Assembly (NCBI RefSeq): GCF_003289645.1
Contig: NZ_QLYX01000012.1
Location: 124,001 to 188,000 of the forward strand
Length of the DNA: 64,000 bases
Direction: 5' to 3'
Origin: Actinomadura craniellae
GTDB lineage: Bacteria > Actinomycetota > Actinomycetes > Streptosporangiales > Streptosporangiaceae
Shown in pieces: positions 43,315 to 52,177 of the stretch. A program made the translations under genes and the position numbers. The notes under the pieces were generated by a model, which was not told where the DNA came from, did not search any database, and was given only the letters and a program-made list of their open reading frames with translations. How positions within the stretch are numbered: position 1 is the first letter of the stretch; each line of letters opens with the position of its first letter.

Positions 43315-43355
43315 GCTTCGTTCCTCCTCGGGCAGAGCGCGCCCTCTTGATACTC

Positions 43356-43382
43356 TGATACACGGAGGGTGTCTGTGTATCA
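43356..43382. promoter_or_regulatory. Candidate LcpR operator in the lcp promoter
   Basis: TGATACAC and GTGTATCA are perfect 8-bp inverted arms with 11 bases between, 42 bases upstream of lcp and in the shared region with the divergent TetR gene. A further TGATACT repeat precedes it. Confidence 0.65.
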
Positions 43383-43486
43383 TTGGCGCTTCGTCAATAA
43401 GAGCACACCGTGTCGGTCGTCACAAGCCCTCTTGTGCTGACGGCTGTGAGCGCCTACGGCAGAATCAGTCGTCTCAGGAGGAGACC

Positions 43487-44161
43487 GTGGAACCTGCGTT
43501 GCCCTTCCTCATGCCGATCTCGGGCCAGGAGTCACTCCTCGAACGCGCGTACATCGACGCCGTCGAACAGGTCGACGACACCGACGAGACCCGGGTGCGC
43601 GTGCTCGACGCGGCGTACGAGCAGTTCTGCCGCCTGGGTGTGCAACGGTCCACCATGGAGGACGTGGCCCGCCGGGCCGGGATCTCACGGGTCACGCTCT
43701 ACCGGCGGTTCGCCACCAAGGACGCGCTGGTCGCCCAGGTGGTCCGCCGGGAGTTCCGCCGGTACTTCGACCAGTTCCTCGTCGAGATCCAGGAGGCCGA
43801 GACCGTCGCCGACCGCGTGGTGCTGGGCTTCGTGAGCTCGCTGCGCGCCATCCGGAGCAACCCGATGATCGGCGGCCTGATCGACACGGAGCCCGACCTG
43901 CTCGTGTCCTCCATGATCAACGACGGTGGGCGGACCCTCGCCACCGTGCGGCAGTTCCTCGCCGGCCAGCTCCGCCACGAGCAGCACGCGGGCAACGTGC
44001 CGGAGGACCTGGACGTCGATCATGTGGCCGAGCTGATGGTCCGGATCTCCGCCTCCTTCCTGGCCATCCCCAGCCACCTCATCGACCTCGACGACGACGA
44101 GCAACTGGCCGCGCTGGCCCGGCGATTCCTCGTGCCCATGCTGGAACCGCCGGCTCGCTGA
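43487..44161 (+). CDS. TetR-family regulator, LcpR-like
   Basis: A 224-residue TetR protein with helix-turn-helix VLDAAYEQFCRLG and MEDVARRAGISRVTLYRRFATKD at about residues 30-75. It is divergent from lcp, the arrangement known for LcpR, a repressor of lcp in rubber-degrading actinomycetes. GTG at 43487 follows CAGGAGGAG. The inverted repeat at 43356-43382 is its probable target. It is followed by an 800-base stretch with no gene. Confidence 0.83.
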   Translation: MEPALPFLMPISGQESLLERAYIDAVEQVDDTDETRVRVLDAAYEQFCRLGVQRSTMEDVARRAGISRVTLYRRFATKDALVAQVVRREFRRYFDQFLVEIQEAETVADRVVLGFVSSLRAIRSNPMIGGLIDTEPDLLVSSMINDGGRTLATVRQFLAGQLRHEQHAGNVPEDLDVDHVAELMVRISASFLAIPSHLIDLDDDEQLAALARRFLVPMLEPPAR

Positions 44162-44969
44162 ATCGGCCGCTGACACCGGCCCCGGGAGCCCGGGCTCGGT
44201 GGAATCATTTACGAGTGCTCGCATATTGCATAACGCGACACGATTTTCGGCGCCCCTGACCGCTCGGTGCCTCCGTTGGTAATACCTGCGCCTCACAGGG
44301 GCTGGTGTGTAAGGTGAGACACCTTGGGTATGGGCGGGCCGTCCGTACTGTGATGCATGTCACCGGGTCGTGAAGAAATGGCCGGTGATGGGTTGGCGGT
44401 TGGCTGTGCCATACCATCCGGGCCTCTCTGACTGGTGGTTTCTCCGGTCGGTCCGGGTGCGACGCTAAACATCTGCTAGAGCGATGCTGGAAGAGCGCGC
44501 TCGGGCGGGGCAAGTGCGGCGGGGGAAGTGGCCGCTCCTGGTCGTCCCCTGGCATCCGTCCGGTGCCGGGGGCGTGGGCGCTGCGAGGGGTTTGCAGGTG
44601 GCGGGGCATCTGCCGGCCGGACGCCTAGTTGAATAATCAATGGTTCGGGGGTCTGGCCGCGGGGGCCGGTGTTCACGGAACCATGCCGGGTCAATTGCAG
44701 TTATATTTGGGTGGGGGCTGCCGGGCCGAGTGGCCTGGTGATGCGGGATAGGTCTCCTCGCCGATGTCGTCGCTGGATCAAACGGGTGACTGTATGTCCA
44801 CGAGACTACTCAGCGTAGTCTTTTCCGTTTTACTCCCGAGCGTGCCTAACGTAACGAGCTTGCTACGTTCCGTCCCATCTCGTCGTGGTGCGGCTATTCA
44901 AATGCGCCGAGATTGTCTCGTTTCCCGAGTTGAGTGGTCCGCCAGCGTTCTCTCGAGACAGGGAATATC
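44162..44969. other. 808-base region without a convincing gene
   Basis: A long spacer of clearly lower GC than the flanks, between the LcpR-like gene and the sensor kinase. It has small hairpins (AAGGTG-AGA-CACCTT at 44311-44325) and AT-rich patches. Short frames on both strands lack actinomycete third-position GC and recognisable domains. It may mark the border between older chromosome and the biosynthetic cluster, or hold a non-coding RNA. Confidence 0.55.
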
Positions 44970-46076
44970 GTGCCGAAAAGAATTCCTGAATTGCAGGAGT
45001 GGACCACGCCCGACCTGGCGACCCTCATCGAGATGGACCGGGCCAATCTGCTGGCACGTTACGGGCGTGCGATGGAGACCGCCGAGGGGCCCGTCGCCAC
45101 TGAACCGGCGGCGCTCAGACGGGTGGCGGCGACCGCGGACCAGGTTCTCACCGACGTGGTCGAGAGCCTGCGCGCCGACCGGGTACGGGTAGCCGAGAGC
45201 TACAAGATCGCCGCTTCTGAGGAGGAGGACCGGAAGGCGGCCGACGAGCCGCATCCGCGGGAGTCGCTGGTGGCGGGCTCGACCATGTTCGACATGGTTC
45301 TGCGGAAGCTGATCGGCCATCTCCGCGTTGACGAGGAGTCCGCCCAGGGCGTCATCCTGGCGATCGTGGCCCTGCACCAGAGCCTCATGATGCGGCTCTC
45401 GGAGGAGTTCATCGCCTCCTCCGGCCGGCTGCTCAGCGACGTGCACGAGGCCCAGACCAGCGAGCGGGCACGGATCGCACGCGAGATCCACGACCGGGCC
45501 GGGTTCTGGCTGAACACCGCCTCCCACCAACTCGAACTGCTCGACGCCGCCGCGGAGCAGTCGCTGATCTCCGGCCGGGAGGCCGAGCGGCTGAAGAAGG
45601 TGCGCGAGGCGGTCGGGAACGTCGTCCACAGCCTGCGGGAGGTGACGTCCGAGCTGCGCCTGCAGGAGCCGATGAAGAGCCTGGAGACCGCGCTGCTGAT
45701 CGCGCTGTCGGCCCTGTCGAACGACGAGGTGACGCTCCGGGTGAACATCAACGGTGACGAGGCCTGGGCGCCGCACACGGTCAAGGACGAAACGTTCCTC
45801 ATCATCCGGGAGGCGGTCCGCAACGCGGTCGTGCACGGGCGCTCCAGGCTCGTCGTCGTCGGCGTGCACATCGCGCCCCAGGAGCTGCGGGTCTTCATCG
45901 ACGACGACGGCGGCGGATTCGACGTGGCGAGGCGTGGGGTGTCGGGCGGTCTGGGCCTGTCGAGCATGCGCGAGCGGGCCGAGCTCATGAACGGGACGCT
46001 CACGGTCTCCAGCGTTCCCGGGCGGGGAACCCACGTCGAGCTCTTCGTGCCGCTGCCCGGGCAGGACGATGCCTGA
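44970..46076 (+). CDS. Soluble sensor histidine kinase (HisKA_3)
   Basis: A 368-residue cytoplasmic histidine kinase without membrane segments. The first 150 or so residues are helical and unrecognised; the DHp motif is RARIAREIHDRAGFWLNTAS, and the HATPase domain has IIREAVRNAVVHG, DDDGGGFD and GGLGLSSMRERAEL. GTG at 44970 follows CAGGGA; an earlier GTG at 44934 is possible. It overlaps the response regulator downstream by eight bases, so the pair is coupled. Position at the cluster edge suggests control of biosynthesis. Confidence 0.86.
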   Translation: MPKRIPELQEWTTPDLATLIEMDRANLLARYGRAMETAEGPVATEPAALRRVAATADQVLTDVVESLRADRVRVAESYKIAASEEEDRKAADEPHPRESLVAGSTMFDMVLRKLIGHLRVDEESAQGVILAIVALHQSLMMRLSEEFIASSGRLLSDVHEAQTSERARIAREIHDRAGFWLNTASHQLELLDAAAEQSLISGREAERLKKVREAVGNVVHSLREVTSELRLQEPMKSLETALLIALSALSNDEVTLRVNINGDEAWAPHTVKDETFLIIREAVRNAVVHGRSRLVVVGVHIAPQELRVFIDDDGGGFDVARRGVSGGLGLSSMRERAELMNGTLTVSSVPGRGTHVELFVPLPGQDDA

Positions 46077-46881
46077 GACCACCCGCACGGCGATTCTGAT
46101 CGTCGACGATCACGTGCTGGTCCGCGACGGCGTGCGCGAGATCCTCGAGGCGCAGGAGGACATGCGGGTCGTGGGGGAGGCGGGCGACAGCCCGACCGCC
46201 GTCGCGCTGGCCGCCGAACTCCGGCCGGACGTCGTCCTGCTCGACATCGAGATCCCGGGGGAAGGCGCCATCACGAACGTGGGCCGGATCCGGGAGGTCT
46301 CGCCGGAGTCCGCCGTGGTCATCCTCAGCATGTTCGAGGGGCCGCGGCTGCTGCACGAGCTCATGGAGGCGGGAATCCGGGGCTACCTGCTCAAAACCGT
46401 CACCCGGCAGGAACTGGTGGCCGCCATCCGCAGCGTCGCCGGGGACGAGCACCGGGTCGTCTTCTCGGTCTCCAAGGAGAGCCTCACCTACGTGCGCGGC
46501 CCCGCGGAGGAGACCCTGACCGAGCGCGAGCGCGAGATCCTCCAGCTCACCGCCGAGGCGCTGAGCAACAAGCAGATCGCGTCGCGGCTGTCCACCACCG
46601 AGGCCACCATCAAGCGGAACCTGCGCGCCATCTTCGGCAAGCTGGGGGCCGTTTCGAGGATCGACGCGGTGAACAAGGCCGTGGCCGCCTCCCTGATCGT
46701 GGGGGTCACCGGGTCCGCCGCGCAGTCGCGGCCGGTCGATCCGGCGCACATGCCCGGACGGAGGGAGATCGGGCACCGCTACGTCGCGACCGGCACCGAC
46801 CATCCGGGGCCCGCCGGGCGGGGGCGGTTCCGGTCAGGGAGCACCGAACGCGGGCGCGCGCCCGGCGACGGCCCCCGGTGA
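46069..46881 (+). CDS. NarL/LuxR-family response regulator
   Basis: A 270-residue response regulator with receiver domain (acidic pair VDDH, phospho-acceptor D59 in VVLLDIEIPG) and a LuxR helix-turn-helix LTEREREILQLTAEALSNKQIA. The last 50 or so residues are an unusual Arg/Gly/Pro-rich tail beyond the normal family end. The tail runs 48 bases into the convergent aldo/keto reductase gene. It is the partner of the overlapping kinase at 44970. Confidence 0.87.
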   Translation: MPETTRTAILIVDDHVLVRDGVREILEAQEDMRVVGEAGDSPTAVALAAELRPDVVLLDIEIPGEGAITNVGRIREVSPESAVVILSMFEGPRLLHELMEAGIRGYLLKTVTRQELVAAIRSVAGDEHRVVFSVSKESLTYVRGPAEETLTEREREILQLTAEALSNKQIASRLSTTEATIKRNLRAIFGKLGAVSRIDAVNKAVAASLIVGVTGSAAQSRPVDPAHMPGRREIGHRYVATGTDHPGPAGRGRFRSGSTERGRAPGDGPR

Positions 46882-47796
46882 GAACAGCAGCCGCAGGGCT
46901 TCGCGGTCCTCGGCGGTGAGGTCCACCTGGGCGGCGTTCATCTCCACGTGGACGGGGTTGCGGGTGCTCGGGACCGGCAGGACGCCCGGCCCCTGGCTCA
47001 GCAGCCAGGCCAGGGCCAGCCGCGCGAAGCCGATGTCCAGCCGCGCGGCCACGTCCCTGGCCGCCCAGAGCAGCTGCCGGTTCGGCTCGATGTTGCCGTG
47101 GTGGAACCGGGGGTCGGAGCGCCGCAGGTCGCCTTGGGCGAGCCGGTCGACCGAGGTGATCGCACCGGTGAGGAAGCCGCGGCCCAGCGGGCGGCAGGCG
47201 ATCAGCGGCACGCCCAGCTCCCGGGCGACCGGCAGCCGGTCGAGCTCGGCGCTCCGTTCCCACAGCGAGTACTCGACCGCCAGGGCGGAGATCGGGTGCA
47301 CGGCATGCGCGCGTCGCAGCTGCCCTGCCGACGCGCCGGTCAGGCCGATCTGGCGGATCTTGCCGGCGGTGACCAGTTCGGCCAGCGCTCCCACGCTCTC
47401 CTCCACCGGCCGGCGCGGATCGACGCGGGCGAGGTGGTACAGGTCGATGCAGTCCACGCCCAGCCTGCGCAGCGAGGCCTCGCAGGCCCGGCGCAGGTTG
47501 CGCGGGTCCGCGTCGACGCCGATCGGCCTGCCGCCGTCGTCGAGGCGCATCCCGCCGCGCGTCGCGAGAACGACGCCGTCCCGCCGCCCCGCGATCGCCC
47601 GGCCGACGAGCCGCTCGACCCTGCCTCCGGCGAAGAAGTCGGCCGTGTCGACCATGATTGTTCCGGTCTCGACCGCGCTGCGAATCACCCGTACGCTGGC
47701 GGCGTCGTCGATCGCACCGTAGGCACCGGTGAGCGCGAGCGTGCCGAAGCCCGTCCCGGAGCGGTAGATCGCCGATTTCCGCACACGCTCTGACAT
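46834..47796 (-). CDS. Aldo/keto reductase family protein with degenerate tetrad
   Basis: A 320-residue TIM-barrel protein clearly of the aldo/keto reductase family (FGTLALTGAYGAID, VERLVGRAIAGRR, GKIRQIGLTGAS, CRPLGRGFLTG). The catalytic tetrad Asp-Tyr-Lys-His is largely lost: D50 stays, but tyrosine is F55, lysine is R80 and histidine is A123. A normal ketone reduction is therefore doubtful; it may bind a nucleotide or sugar, or act by another mechanism. Relatives in deoxysugar pathways are NDP-hexose reductases. The gene end overlaps the convergent regulator by 48 bases. The 263-base gap before the SARP gene holds both promoters. Confidence 0.83.
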   Translation of the reverse strand: MSERVRKSAIYRSGTGFGTLALTGAYGAIDDAASVRVIRSAVETGTIMVDTADFFAGGRVERLVGRAIAGRRDGVVLATRGGMRLDDGGRPIGVDADPRNLRRACEASLRRLGVDCIDLYHLARVDPRRPVEESVGALAELVTAGKIRQIGLTGASAGQLRRAHAVHPISALAVEYSLWERSAELDRLPVARELGVPLIACRPLGRGFLTGAITSVDRLAQGDLRRSDPRFHHGNIEPNRQLLWAARDVAARLDIGFARLALAWLLSQGPGVLPVPSTRNPVHVEMNAAQVDLTAEDREALRLLFSPGAVAGRAPAFGAP

Positions 47797-48059
47797 TATT
47801 TGTTACCTCTGGTCATCTCCACTGTCTGCTTGAGCTGGACGTCACAGGCTGTCGGTGCACGCTCGCGTTTCGTTGGAGGGGCCCTCCGGTCGGAATGTGG
47901 CCTGCGGATCGTGTGATACCGACGGGGATAACTTTCGATCGCCTGACTCGACCCTCCGGCTAGTGGGGCGCGACCCTTGGGCCACGTGTCTTGCCGGTTG
48001 CTCGTCGCAATGATTAGTTTCGACCTTATCTGCACCGGATCTTGAGTTTTGGGGACCTT

Positions 48060-50069
48060 ATGGATTTCCGTGTGCTCGGCCCTGCAGAAGTACTCGCCAA
48101 CGGACGCAATATCATCCCTTCCGCGCCCAAGCCCCGCCAGGTGATCTCGCTGCTCATCCTGCGCAGGAACACGGTCGTCCGCACCGACGAGCTCATCGAC
48201 GAGCTGTGGGAGGGCGGCCCTCCGGTAAGTGCGATGACAACCCTCCAGACCTACATCTACAAGCTCCGTAAAATTCTGCTCGATCATGGTGCCGAGGAAA
48301 TTCTGGGCACCAGGCCAGGTGGTTATCTGCTGGCAGTTCCGGATTCCGCCATTGACCTGCACCGGTTCGAGCAGGACGTCACCACCGGTCAGGAACTGCT
48401 GGAGGCCGGTGAGCCCGTCGAGGCCGCGCGGATCATGAGTGGTGCGCTGGCCATGTGGCGCGGCCAGGCGCTGGCCGATGTCGAGCAGGGACCCCTGCTG
48501 TCCTCGTACGCGACCCGGCTCGAAGAGCTCAGATCCCGGACGCTGGAGCTGCGGATCGAAGCCGATCTGCGGCTGGGGCGCCACCGCGAGCTGATCAGCG
48601 AGCTCAAGTCCCTGGTCCTGACCCACCAGTTGCACGAGCACCTGCACGCCTCGCTGATGATCGCCCTGTACCGCTCGGGACGGCGGTACGAGGCGCTCGA
48701 GGTCTACCAGACCCTGCGCGGAAACATGATCGAGGACCTGGGGCTCGAACCGGGCCGGGAGCTCAAACGGCTCCATCAGGCGCTGCTGACCGACTCTCCA
48801 CCCGGACAGCCGTTCGACCACGGAGAGCCCGCCACGCCCGGGCCACCCGGCCTGGACGCTCCCGCCCCACGCCCCGCTCCCGCCCCGCGTCCCGCGCCCG
48901 CAGCGCCCGCACCGCGGGCCCGGGTCGAACCCGCGCCACCGGCCGCCGGGCAGGCCCGGGGCGAACCGCCGGCGGGCGCCCTCGCCCCGCCGGCGCAGTT
49001 GCCCCCCGACATCGCGGACTTCACCGGCCGCAAGCGGATCATCAACGAGGTCCTGGCCGGATTCGCACCGGAGGAGGGCGCGGCCGCCCGCACCGCCACC
49101 CCGATCGTGGTGATCTCGGGGATGCCGGGCGTGGGCAAGACCGCTCTGGCGATCCACCTGGCCCACCGGCTGCGTCGCCGCTTCCCGGACGGGCAGCTCT
49201 ACGCGGAACTGCGCGGCTCGACCGGTGCGCCCCGGGAGGTCACCGGGATCCTCCGCGGCTTCCTGCGGGCGCTGGGAGCCACCGAGGCGCAGATACCGGA
49301 AGGGGCGGAGGAACGCGCCGCCCTGCTCCGCTCGATGACCGCCGGCCGCCGGCTCCTGATGGTCCTGGACGACGCCGCGCGCCCGGCCGACCTGTGGCCG
49401 CTGCTGCCCGGCGACCCGCGCTGCGCGGTCGTCGTCACCAGCCGGCCCCGGCCGCACGGCATGGCCGGCGTGCGCGACCTCGGCCTGGACGCGATGACCC
49501 CGGCGGAGGGCGTCGAGTTGCTGGCCCACATGACCGGGCGGGACCGGCTGGAACAGGCGCCGCACGCGGCGCGGCGCCTGGTCGGGTTGGGCGGCGGCCT
49601 GCCGTTCGCGCTGCGCTGCATCGGCAGCCGGATCGCCATGATGCCGGGCCTGGCGCTCGACGAGGTGGCCGGGCAACTGGAACGGGCGCCCCTGGACCTG
49701 CTGCGCATCGGGGATCTGGACATCCGGGCCGCCTACGACGCCGGCTACGACCGGCTCCGCCCGATGGAGCAGGGCGTCTTCCGGCTGCTGAGCATGCTGC
49801 CCGAGGGCGGCTTCACCACGGAAGAGGCGGCCGGGCTGCTGGGCTGGGAACCCGACGGCGTACGACCGGTCCTCGAACGCCTCGCCGACGGGCATCTGAT
49901 CGTGGTGGTGCCCCGCGGCGACGGAGAGATCCGCTACCGGTTCCCCACCCTGACGCTGGCCTATGCCCGCGAGCGCCTGACCTCGACGCTGGCACGCGTG
50001 CCGCAGGAGTTGCCCGTGCCCGGCCACGAGTCCGTCCGGCCGGGAGGAGGCGAGCGGATCGCCGGATAG
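48060..50069 (+). CDS. SARP-family transcriptional activator with NB-ARC domain
   Basis: A 669-residue SARP regulator. Residues 1-95 form the OmpR-like winged helix (MDFRVLGPAEVL, TDELIDELWEGG, TYIYKLRKIL), about 100-245 the BTAD domain (LHRFEQDV to GLEPGRELKRL), then a Pro/Ala linker near 250-320 and an NB-ARC ATPase with Walker A GMPGVGKTALA (about 353) and Walker B RLLMVLDDA. It lacks the long TPR tail of AfsR. SARPs switch on antibiotic clusters, so it likely drives the genes to its right. ATG at 48060 is chosen over a TTG at 48042. Confidence 0.92.
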   Translation: MDFRVLGPAEVLANGRNIIPSAPKPRQVISLLILRRNTVVRTDELIDELWEGGPPVSAMTTLQTYIYKLRKILLDHGAEEILGTRPGGYLLAVPDSAIDLHRFEQDVTTGQELLEAGEPVEAARIMSGALAMWRGQALADVEQGPLLSSYATRLEELRSRTLELRIEADLRLGRHRELISELKSLVLTHQLHEHLHASLMIALYRSGRRYEALEVYQTLRGNMIEDLGLEPGRELKRLHQALLTDSPPGQPFDHGEPATPGPPGLDAPAPRPAPAPRPAPAAPAPRARVEPAPPAAGQARGEPPAGALAPPAQLPPDIADFTGRKRIINEVLAGFAPEEGAAARTATPIVVISGMPGVGKTALAIHLAHRLRRRFPDGQLYAELRGSTGAPREVTGILRGFLRALGATEAQIPEGAEERAALLRSMTAGRRLLMVLDDAARPADLWPLLPGDPRCAVVVTSRPRPHGMAGVRDLGLDAMTPAEGVELLAHMTGRDRLEQAPHAARRLVGLGGGLPFALRCIGSRIAMMPGLALDEVAGQLERAPLDLLRIGDLDIRAAYDAGYDRLRPMEQGVFRLLSMLPEGGFTTEEAAGLLGWEPDGVRPVLERLADGHLIVVVPRGDGEIRYRFPTLTLAYARERLTSTLARVPQELPVPGHESVRPGGGERIAG

Positions 50070-50157
50070 CGGACGCTCCTTCGAGCGGGGATCGACCCGC
50101 CGTGCGGTGCGGGCCGGTAGACAGCAGACGGGCACAGCGACGGGAACGGGGTGAACG

Positions 50158-51585
50158 ATGACCGTACCGATGACCGGGACCGCCACGGAGGTGGACCCGC
50201 GCGATCCGTTCCACCGGCTGGCACGGCTGCTGGACACCGGCACCGGTGTGCCGCTGCACCAGCCGGACGGCAGCGGCGTGCTGACGATGCGCGGGCTGGT
50301 GGGCGGGATCGAGGTCGTCGCCTACTGCACCGACGCGACCGTCATGGGCGGTGCCATGGGCGCCGCCGGCTGCCGCCGCATCGCGGCGGCGATCGACACG
50401 GCGGTGGCCGAGCGCCGCCCGGTCATCGGCGTCTGGCACTGCGGCGGCGCCCGGCTGGCCGAGGGAGTGGAGTCGCTCGAAGGCGTCGGGCAGGTGTTCG
50501 CCGCGATGGTCCGGGCCTCCGGCCGTGTGCCGCAGCTGTCGGTCGTGGTGGGCCCGGCGGCCGGCGGCGCGGCCTACGGCCCCGCGCTGACCGACCTGGT
50601 GATCATGGCTCCGGCCGGGCGGGTGTTCGTGACCGGTCCCGACGTGGTGCGCCGGGTCACCGGCGAACAGGTCGACATGGCCGAGCTCGGCGGAGCGGAG
50701 GCGCACGGGCGCCGGTCAGGCGTGGTGCACGTGGTGGCCGCGTCCGAGGACGACGCCTACCGCCGGGCCCGGAGCATCACCGGGCTGCTGGGCCGGCAGG
50801 GCTCGTTCGACCTGCGGGCGGTGGGCGGCGAGGACGACCTCCGCCGGTTGCTGCCCGACCGGCCCGCCCGCGCCTACGACGTCAAGCCGCTGGTGCGCCG
50901 GATCCTGGACCCGGGAGCGGACGGCGCCGCGGCGTTCGAGGAACTCCAGGCCAAGTGGGCGCCGAACGTCGTGGTGGGCCTCGGCCGGCTCGGCGGCCGC
51001 ACCGTGGGCGTGGTCGCGAACAACCCGCTGCGCAAGGGCGGCTGCCTCGACTCGCTGTCGGCGGAGAAGGCGGCCAGGTTCGTGCGCATGTGCGATGCGT
51101 TCGGCGTCCCGCTGCTGGTCGTCGTGGACGTTCCGGGTTACCTGCCGGGCGTGAGCCAGGAGTGGGAGGGCGTCGTGCGCCGCGGTGCGAAACTGCTGCA
51201 CGCGTTCGCCGAGGCCGTCGTGCCCCGGGTGACGCTGGTGACGCGCAAGTCCTACGGCGGCGCCTATGTCGCCATGAACTCGCGCTCGCTCGGCGCGACG
51301 GCCGTGCTCGCCTGGCCGGAGGCGGAGACCGCGGTGATGGGGGCCACCGCCGCGGTGGACATCCTGCATCGCAAGCGGCTCGCCGCCGCCCCCGAGGAGG
51401 AGCGCGAGGCGCTGCGGTCGCGGCTCGCCGAGGAGCACGAGCGCACCTCCGGCGGGCTGCGCCGGGCCGTGGCGATCGGGGCGGTCGACGAGGTCATCGA
51501 CCCGGCGCGGACCCGCCGCCGGCTCGCCGAAGCCTTCGCCGCCGCCCCGGCACTGCGGGGCAGTCACGGCAACATCCCGCTCTGA
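50158..51585 (+). CDS. Acyl-CoA carboxylase carboxyltransferase (beta-type) subunit
   Basis: A 475-residue carboxyltransferase of the PccB/AccD type, slightly short for the family. Segments include CGGARLAEGVESLEGVG, VVGPAAGGAAYGPAL, VANNPLRKGGCLD and SYGGAYVAMNS, the two crotonase-like halves. With a biotinylated alpha subunit it would make malonyl-CoA, methylmalonyl-CoA or a special extender unit for biosynthesis. No alpha or biotin carrier gene is nearby. ATG follows GGGGTGA; 88 bases after the SARP gene, so probably cotranscribed. Confidence 0.87.
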   Translation: MTVPMTGTATEVDPRDPFHRLARLLDTGTGVPLHQPDGSGVLTMRGLVGGIEVVAYCTDATVMGGAMGAAGCRRIAAAIDTAVAERRPVIGVWHCGGARLAEGVESLEGVGQVFAAMVRASGRVPQLSVVVGPAAGGAAYGPALTDLVIMAPAGRVFVTGPDVVRRVTGEQVDMAELGGAEAHGRRSGVVHVVAASEDDAYRRARSITGLLGRQGSFDLRAVGGEDDLRRLLPDRPARAYDVKPLVRRILDPGADGAAAFEELQAKWAPNVVVGLGRLGGRTVGVVANNPLRKGGCLDSLSAEKAARFVRMCDAFGVPLLVVVDVPGYLPGVSQEWEGVVRRGAKLLHAFAEAVVPRVTLVTRKSYGGAYVAMNSRSLGATAVLAWPEAETAVMGATAAVDILHRKRLAAAPEEEREALRSRLAEEHERTSGGLRRAVAIGAVDEVIDPARTRRRLAEAFAAAPALRGSHGNIPL

Positions 51586-51605
51586 GCCGGCCCGCCCGTG
51601 TTACC

Positions 51606-51620
51606 GTCAGGAGCCCTGAC
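51606..51620. promoter_or_regulatory. Inverted repeat, candidate MarR operator
   Basis: GTCAGG-AGC-CCTGAC, perfect 6-bp arms, 14 bases before the MarR start and 20 after the carboxyltransferase stop. Could also be a weak attenuator, but no T run follows. Confidence 0.45.
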
Positions 51621-51633
51621 AGCGAGCGGCCCC

Positions 51634-52095
51634 ATGCGGATGACCTCCATGCACCAGCCGGCCCCGCCCATCGCGTACCTGCTCGCCTGCGCCAGCACGC
51701 TGGCCGCGCGCCGGGCCGACGAGAAGCTCCGGCCCCACGGCCTGACGATCCGCCAGTTCGGGCTGCTCCACCAGCTCCGGCTCGAACCGGAACTCACCAT
51801 GTCCGAGCTCGCCCAGCAGCTCGGCATCGCGCGGCAGTCCGTGCACCAGCTGATCAACGAGCTGGAGCAGGCGGGCCACCTGCGCCGGCTGCCGGGGGCG
51901 TCGTACCGGACCAGGCGGCTGGAGGTCACCGACACCGCGCAGTACCTGCTGTCCCGGATGTCCGGGGCGCTGGACGGCGCCGAGACCGGCCTGCTCGGCG
52001 GCCTCGACCCCGACGAGGTCGAGACGCTGCGCCTGCTGCTGCGGCGGCTGCTGGCCCATGCCACCGACGACGAGACCTGGATGTCGGACGGCTGA
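51634..52095 (+). CDS. MarR-family regulator
   Basis: A 153-residue MarR protein with the winged helix-turn-helix ELTMSELAQQLGIARQSVHQLINELEQAGHL and the wing RTRRLEVTDTA. MarR proteins often control export or catabolic genes in response to a small phenolic ligand; here a role in resistance or in cluster control is inferred. Start choice is uncertain: ATG at 51634 or 51640, or an in-frame GTG at 51598. It is followed after 82 bases by a glycosyltransferase on the same strand. Confidence 0.84.
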   Translation: MRMTSMHQPAPPIAYLLACASTLAARRADEKLRPHGLTIRQFGLLHQLRLEPELTMSELAQQLGIARQSVHQLINELEQAGHLRRLPGASYRTRRLEVTDTAQYLLSRMSGALDGAETGLLGGLDPDEVETLRLLLRRLLAHATDDETWMSDG

Positions 52096-52177
52096 CCCGT
52101 CCCCGCGACCCCGCCGCGAGAGCGGTTCGAGCACCGCCGCCTAGGTTGGCGCGCATGACGGCCGACGTGACGGGGCG

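Noticed and set aside
44205-44609. Reverse-strand frame in the 808-base gap
   Set aside because: Composition is not gene-like and no family resemblance was seen.
47940-47975. TCGA repeats upstream of the SARP gene as an AfsR-type binding site
   Set aside because: The two TCGA units are 13 bases apart, not the 11 (or 22) expected, and no third unit is found.
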